A DNA stretch of 21,956 bases from Heterotrichella gracilis (Eukaryota; Sar; Xanthophyceae; Tribonematales; Xanthonemataceae): contig JAULBX010029467.1 of NCBI GenBank assembly GCA_032358255.1, positions 1-21,956 of the forward strand, in the 5' to 3' direction. The position numbers were made by a program, and so were the translations under genes. Of this stretch, positions 18,559-21,956 are shown piece after piece (the first letter of the stretch is position 1; each line of letters starts with the position of its first letter). The notes beneath the pieces were generated by a model. It saw only the letters and a program-made list of their open reading frames with translations, had not been told where the DNA came from and did no database searches.

Positions 18559-19488
18559 CTGCAATCAACCATACAAATATGTCATGAATAAAACCAGTTC
18601 GTCTCGTCATGTTCTTTCATGTATTTTCCCAACATCTACGACCATACAAAATCCTTCATTACCAACCCTTGTAGACTGTGATGCAAGATTATAAACAAAA
18701 AGACCAAGTACCAGTAGGTGGTACCATCAATTGCATCCCCACTGTTGCATAGTAATGATTCAATGACTGTAAAGAATGCAAGGTCCATAATGTGCCACCA
18801 GGTGTTACGTAGCAAGCCCAGGTAGCTTGTTGCATTTCAACCTTCCTTTCTGATTAATAAACTGGATTTAATTCGTTTCTGGGTGGATGGGAAGTGCTTT
18901 GTCAATAAAACATGATCAGAGACTTTGCCAACACATAATGCGTCAAACACGTAATGCAGCTCAAAAGTGAAGCGCAGGATTAGGCTCAAGGCACTGCTGA
19001 TGCCCTAGGGCTTTGCACACACGAGGGTTTTGTATAGTGGATGGGGAAGAACAAATACCAGGTTTTCCTGGACCGAATTGAAGCCTATGGCTCCATAGGA
19101 AGGGACACAGCGTGGGGATGGGTGGTGGCGTTATTCTAGATATCTAATCCGGGGAAATTGCCCCTTGATGCAACAAGTGTGGTCCGCCTTTTAGGACGTC
19201 CTCACCCACTTCCCAAAACTGTACTGGTTTAAATAGGCTGCTTTTTTTGTCAAATTTGTAAACAAGGTAGCCAGTGAGATTTCGGCTGGAGGTTGTGCAG
19301 GGTTGCGTTAAGGCTTACATCGGCTCCAAGCTAACAGGACTGGGATATGCCACACGGCAGTGACTTCAGAAAGCTGCTCCCAAAGCTAGGATACTGCAGT
19401 GGGGCCAGTGCACGCAAGGTAGGCTGATCCATATGTCAGTCGGTTACGATATCTCACACGATTTGAGCGACACATGGTGTGCATGGCA
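18559..19488. other. Upstream of the found part of the TRP-like gene; no supported exon
   Basis: At least one more 5' exon ending in phase 0 must exist beyond 18558. A minus frame of about 60 codons (18626-18822; LLRNTWWHIMDLAFF, ESLLCNSGDAIDGTTYW) contains a plausible acceptor (TGCATTCTTTACAG|). No donor in that frame gives the needed phase 0, and I do not recognise it. Confidence 0.4.
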
Positions 19489-19852
19489 TAGTGGTGGCAC
19501 TCTCAGCAATTTCGGGGGGGGGCAAGGACCATGCGATTTGGGCCCCTTCCGGTTCTCAGGCACCACTTTTGAGAACATAGTCGGAATCTGCACTCCAAAT
19601 CTGATTAATACCATTTTTGAAAAATGGTGCTGAAAAAGTGGGAAATGCCCATATTTCGTTCGCAAAGTCATTCAAATTTAAAACCAGTCAAAATCGTCCC
19701 GAAGTCGGCGTGCAAAACGACTCGAAGCGATGTCGGAAAAATACCAAACGTTTTTCGAAAAGCGTAGATACACTTCTTATCGACTTACCTTTGCAGCACC
19801 GTTTTTAACAGTTCGAAATTCGTCGGAAATCGGGACCATGGGTGGGAAATCA
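19489..19852 (+). repeat. Dispersed ~370-bp G-tract repeat, copy c
   Basis: Starts TAGTGGTGGCACTCTCAGC, then TTTCGGGGGGGGGCAAGGAC, CATGCGATTTGGGCCCC, GGCACCACTTTTGAGAACAT, CGTCCCGAAGTCGGCGTGC, AAAACGACTCG, AGCGTAGATACACTTCTTAT, and ends CGGGACCATGGGTGGGAAAT. Nearly full length and in the opposite orientation to copy a. Confidence 0.72.
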
Positions 19853-21216
19853 GGTTGCCAGCACTAGGTGTGCATGGTGCAGCCCACTTGTCACAGGGCA
19901 TGGTGCAGCAGGCTTAGGAATAAGGCCAGGGAACAGTCTCGAACGAAGTTTTGATACTGTCAGGAAGCATCGATCCCAGAAAGCCCCTAGCAGCCGAGGT
20001 TCAAAAGTCAGTTGGCAACACATTCAAGGTGGGCCTTGATCAAGGGAGGTCTATTTACTAGGTGTAGGCCTATATGCTAGATTATAGTCGATTGCACATT
20101 CACCAGACATATGTTAATGTATGCAGCTGCATGTTTGCACTATGGATTGTTGTGATCAATGTCCATGCGCATCTCTTTGGCAAATGCAACACGTTCAAAA
20201 ACGCCCAAACACCTGGCACGAAATGCCCGACGGCACCAAGGCAAAGGGTATATGTAGTTTTAATATACAAAACGACTAATGCAGCCAATGCGGGCAGATC
20301 ACATGGAAGAGGTATTCCCCAATCAAGCCTCGCTGCCATCATAGATGCTCGAAGGTTAATACAGACCAGACTTGCATACTGCATATTGTGAGAATATTTT
20401 TCAGAAAGTATCTTTATTAATAACACATTTAACGCTGACATGTTAGATGCTATGCAGTTGCCACTTTGCTTTGCTTAAAGGAGGTTTATGGCACAATATA
20501 GGTGCAAGTTTGGACACAAAATGCAGCGTTAACAGTCTTGAGGGGCACCAGAGCCACATGGGCTGCAGGATGTAGGAGGATTTCTGGATGTAGGATGTGG
20601 CATACTGTCATAGGCTACAGGATTTTACATCAGCCATTCACAATGTGGTGCATTTCCTGTACTTGCTTGCACAGGTGTTGCTTCTCAAAGCACTACAGGA
20701 CTCGTACCTCTTTCTCGCTTCACATGTATAGCCTGGCAATAGCAAAGGTTCACAAAGGGTGCGCCTTCCACATGTTTATTGTCCCTTACAAGCCAAATTA
20801 TATGACCAATTATTATTATCGGAAGAACAAAAAACGCTGGATACCTGTTGAATAAATATGGACACTGGTTTTATCAAACCTGAACAATTATTTTGAGAAA
20901 CCAGGACACAGACCACCATCCTTGCTAAATGACCTGTGTACAATCCTGTATCCAACGGAAGAGTCAACTGTTGTATAAACTGTACAATCGACTTATAAAA
21001 TAGTACATCCTACCGTACTGGGAAGAAATATTCGTCCAACCATTTTCCAACATACCTTTTTTCCATTATGACCATCAAAAACGTTGGATCTTTTGGGTTT
21101 TAATCCATGCTTTGTATTTTTCATTTTTGGGCAGCTGATGGCTGAAGCTGGAGGTTACTTCATAACAACACATTAGCACAGTATTTCAAAGCGATGTAGC
21201 AAATGTACAATGCCAC
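19853..21216. other. Stretch without a recognised feature
   Basis: Contains overlapping open frames of 105-117 codons on both strands (20074-20391 plus, 20100-20441 minus, 20502-20855 plus) with no motif I can name and no convincing splice context. Upstream exons of the TRP-like gene could be here but were not identified. Confidence 0.4.
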
Positions 21217-21462
21217 AGTAATGGTACTCTGCGCCAAATTGGGAGGGGGGAGAGAGGGGGCGCCAAGGACCATGCAATTTGGGCCCATTCTGGAGGTCAG
21301 GCACATACTTTTCAACAGGTTCAGAATCAGCATGTTGCAATTCTTCTGTACATTGTTTGAAAAGATGTGTCTATATTGCAGAAAATCGCCAGATTTGCAG
21401 GACAATAGAGTCAGGAGCAAACCCAGTCAATGTCATCCCAAAGTTGGCGTCCAAAATGAATT
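21217..21462 (+). repeat. Dispersed G-tract repeat, copy d, 3'-truncated
   Basis: AGTAATGGTACTCTGCGCC, AAATTGGGAGGGGGG, AAGGACCATGCAATTTGGGC, then more diverged blocks up to TGTCATCCCAAAGTTGGCGT, matching copy c. The last third of the repeat is not recognisable. Confidence 0.6.
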
Positions 21463-21550
21463 AGATCAAAGTACAAATCTCAGTGGGGCTGACAGCTGGG
21501 CTATTAGGCAGTCTCAACTTGCTAGATTATAGGTTTTTTAAAATAATTGT

Positions 21551-21844
21551 TTGAGGGCTCTGTGTGGGGTCGCAAGGTTGATGCACACCCCTATATCCGT
21601 TCTCCTTAGCAAGTGTGGGCAACAAAGCATACGTGATAAACTCAGGGACATTAGGCTAAGCTGGTTAGGACATTTAGGACGTTTATCAGACAATCGGGTT
21701 CCTAAATGTATGGTGTTTGGTAGGGTACAGGGGGCAAAGGGGGCAGGTAAGCCAAGGGCCACGTGGGCTGACCTACTCCAGCAGGACCTCAAGACTCGTG
21801 GGATCAATAAGTGGTTCAGAAAGTGCCAGGATAGAGCTGCGTAG
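21551..21844 (+). mobile_element. LINE (non-LTR) 3' ORF fragment
   Basis: An open frame of 97 codons contains IRDKLRDIRLSWLGHLGRL, DNRVPKCMVFG and GKPRATWADLLQQDL, then INKWFRKCQDRAA. This is the C-terminal region that follows the reverse transcriptase in many non-LTR elements (pattern LRWLGH-RMPD-RPKKRW-DLK). It ends at TAG where related proteins usually have Trp (DRAAWR), so the stop may be a TGG-to-TAG change. The RT itself is absent: a 5'-truncated copy. The element's 3' tail follows at about 21880. Confidence 0.8.
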
Positions 21845-21879
21845 TGCCGTATGTGCAAGACTGACAGCTAATCTGGCTG

Positions 21880-21956
21880 TATTTACAAGATTTATTTGAC
21901 AGTCACATTCAGGGAGCCAACCCGGGCTCGCGAGACTGTTGGGGGTGCTTGAAAAA
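21880..21956 (+). repeat. LINE 3' tail attached to ORF fragment, cut by window end
   Basis: Follows the LINE ORF fragment by about 40 nt: TATTTACAAGATTTATTTGA, CAGTCACATTCAGGGAGCCA, ACCCGGGCTCGCGAGACTGT, then GGGGGTGCTTGAAAAA at the edge. This is the copy that identifies the three solo repeats as LINE-derived. Confidence 0.7.

Noticed and set aside
588..19852. Copies a and c (inverted, about 18.5 kb apart) as ends of one large transposon carrying both genes
   Set aside because: Two further copies lie at 17571 and 21217, one inside an intron, so these are independent dispersed insertions; no target-site duplication was seen.
20100..20441. Minus 113-codon frame and overlapping plus 105-codon frame
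   Set aside because: The two overlap on opposite strands; neither has a recognisable motif or convincing splice borders.

Overview
The window looks like nuclear DNA of a flagellated eukaryote, most likely a green alga. The coding sequence is split by GT-AG introns, non-LTR retrotransposon debris is common, and the two recognisable host genes fit that setting. One is a cysteine-rich, TRP-like multi-pass membrane protein of a type abundant in chlorophyte and prasinophyte algae. The other is a CFAP100-like axonemal coiled-coil protein. The green-alga assignment is inference from gene families I recognise by eye; no search was possible. I see no rRNA, tRNA, CRISPR array or prokaryotic operon.

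Layout. 1-2422: repeats and non-coding DNA, with a (TTAC)n-type microsatellite, one copy of a dispersed G/C-tract repeat (588-959) and a decayed LINE 3' fragment (about 1010-1135). 2423-3009, minus strand: the first two coding exons of a CFAP100-like gene, starting at an ATG at 3009. 3010-8163: intergenic DNA holding LINE pieces (endonuclease remnant, post-RT remnant, three solo 3' tails) and a strong inverted repeat at 5483-5580. 8164-18558, minus strand: ten exons of the TRP-like gene, ending at a TAA at 8164-8166; the 5' part lies upstream of 18558 and was not found. 18559-21956: intergenic or upstream intronic DNA with two more copies of the dispersed repeat and a LINE 3' end followed by its tail, cut by the window edge.

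The TRP-like model is the strongest result. Choosing splice sites by GT-AG, pyrimidine tract and family motifs gives ten exons whose phases agree at all nine junctions. They sum to 1,980 nt (659 residues plus stop). The CFAP100-like pair joins in phase in the same way (456 nt, 152 codons). Both genes are on the minus strand, CFAP100-like downstream of TRP-like, with about 5 kb between them. Nothing shows that they work together, although both would suit a flagellate (axoneme and membrane channel or sensor). I found no convincing wholly new system. The most unusual structural items are the 31-bp-arm inverted repeat, the dispersed G-tract repeat, and a hairpin that covers a splice donor.
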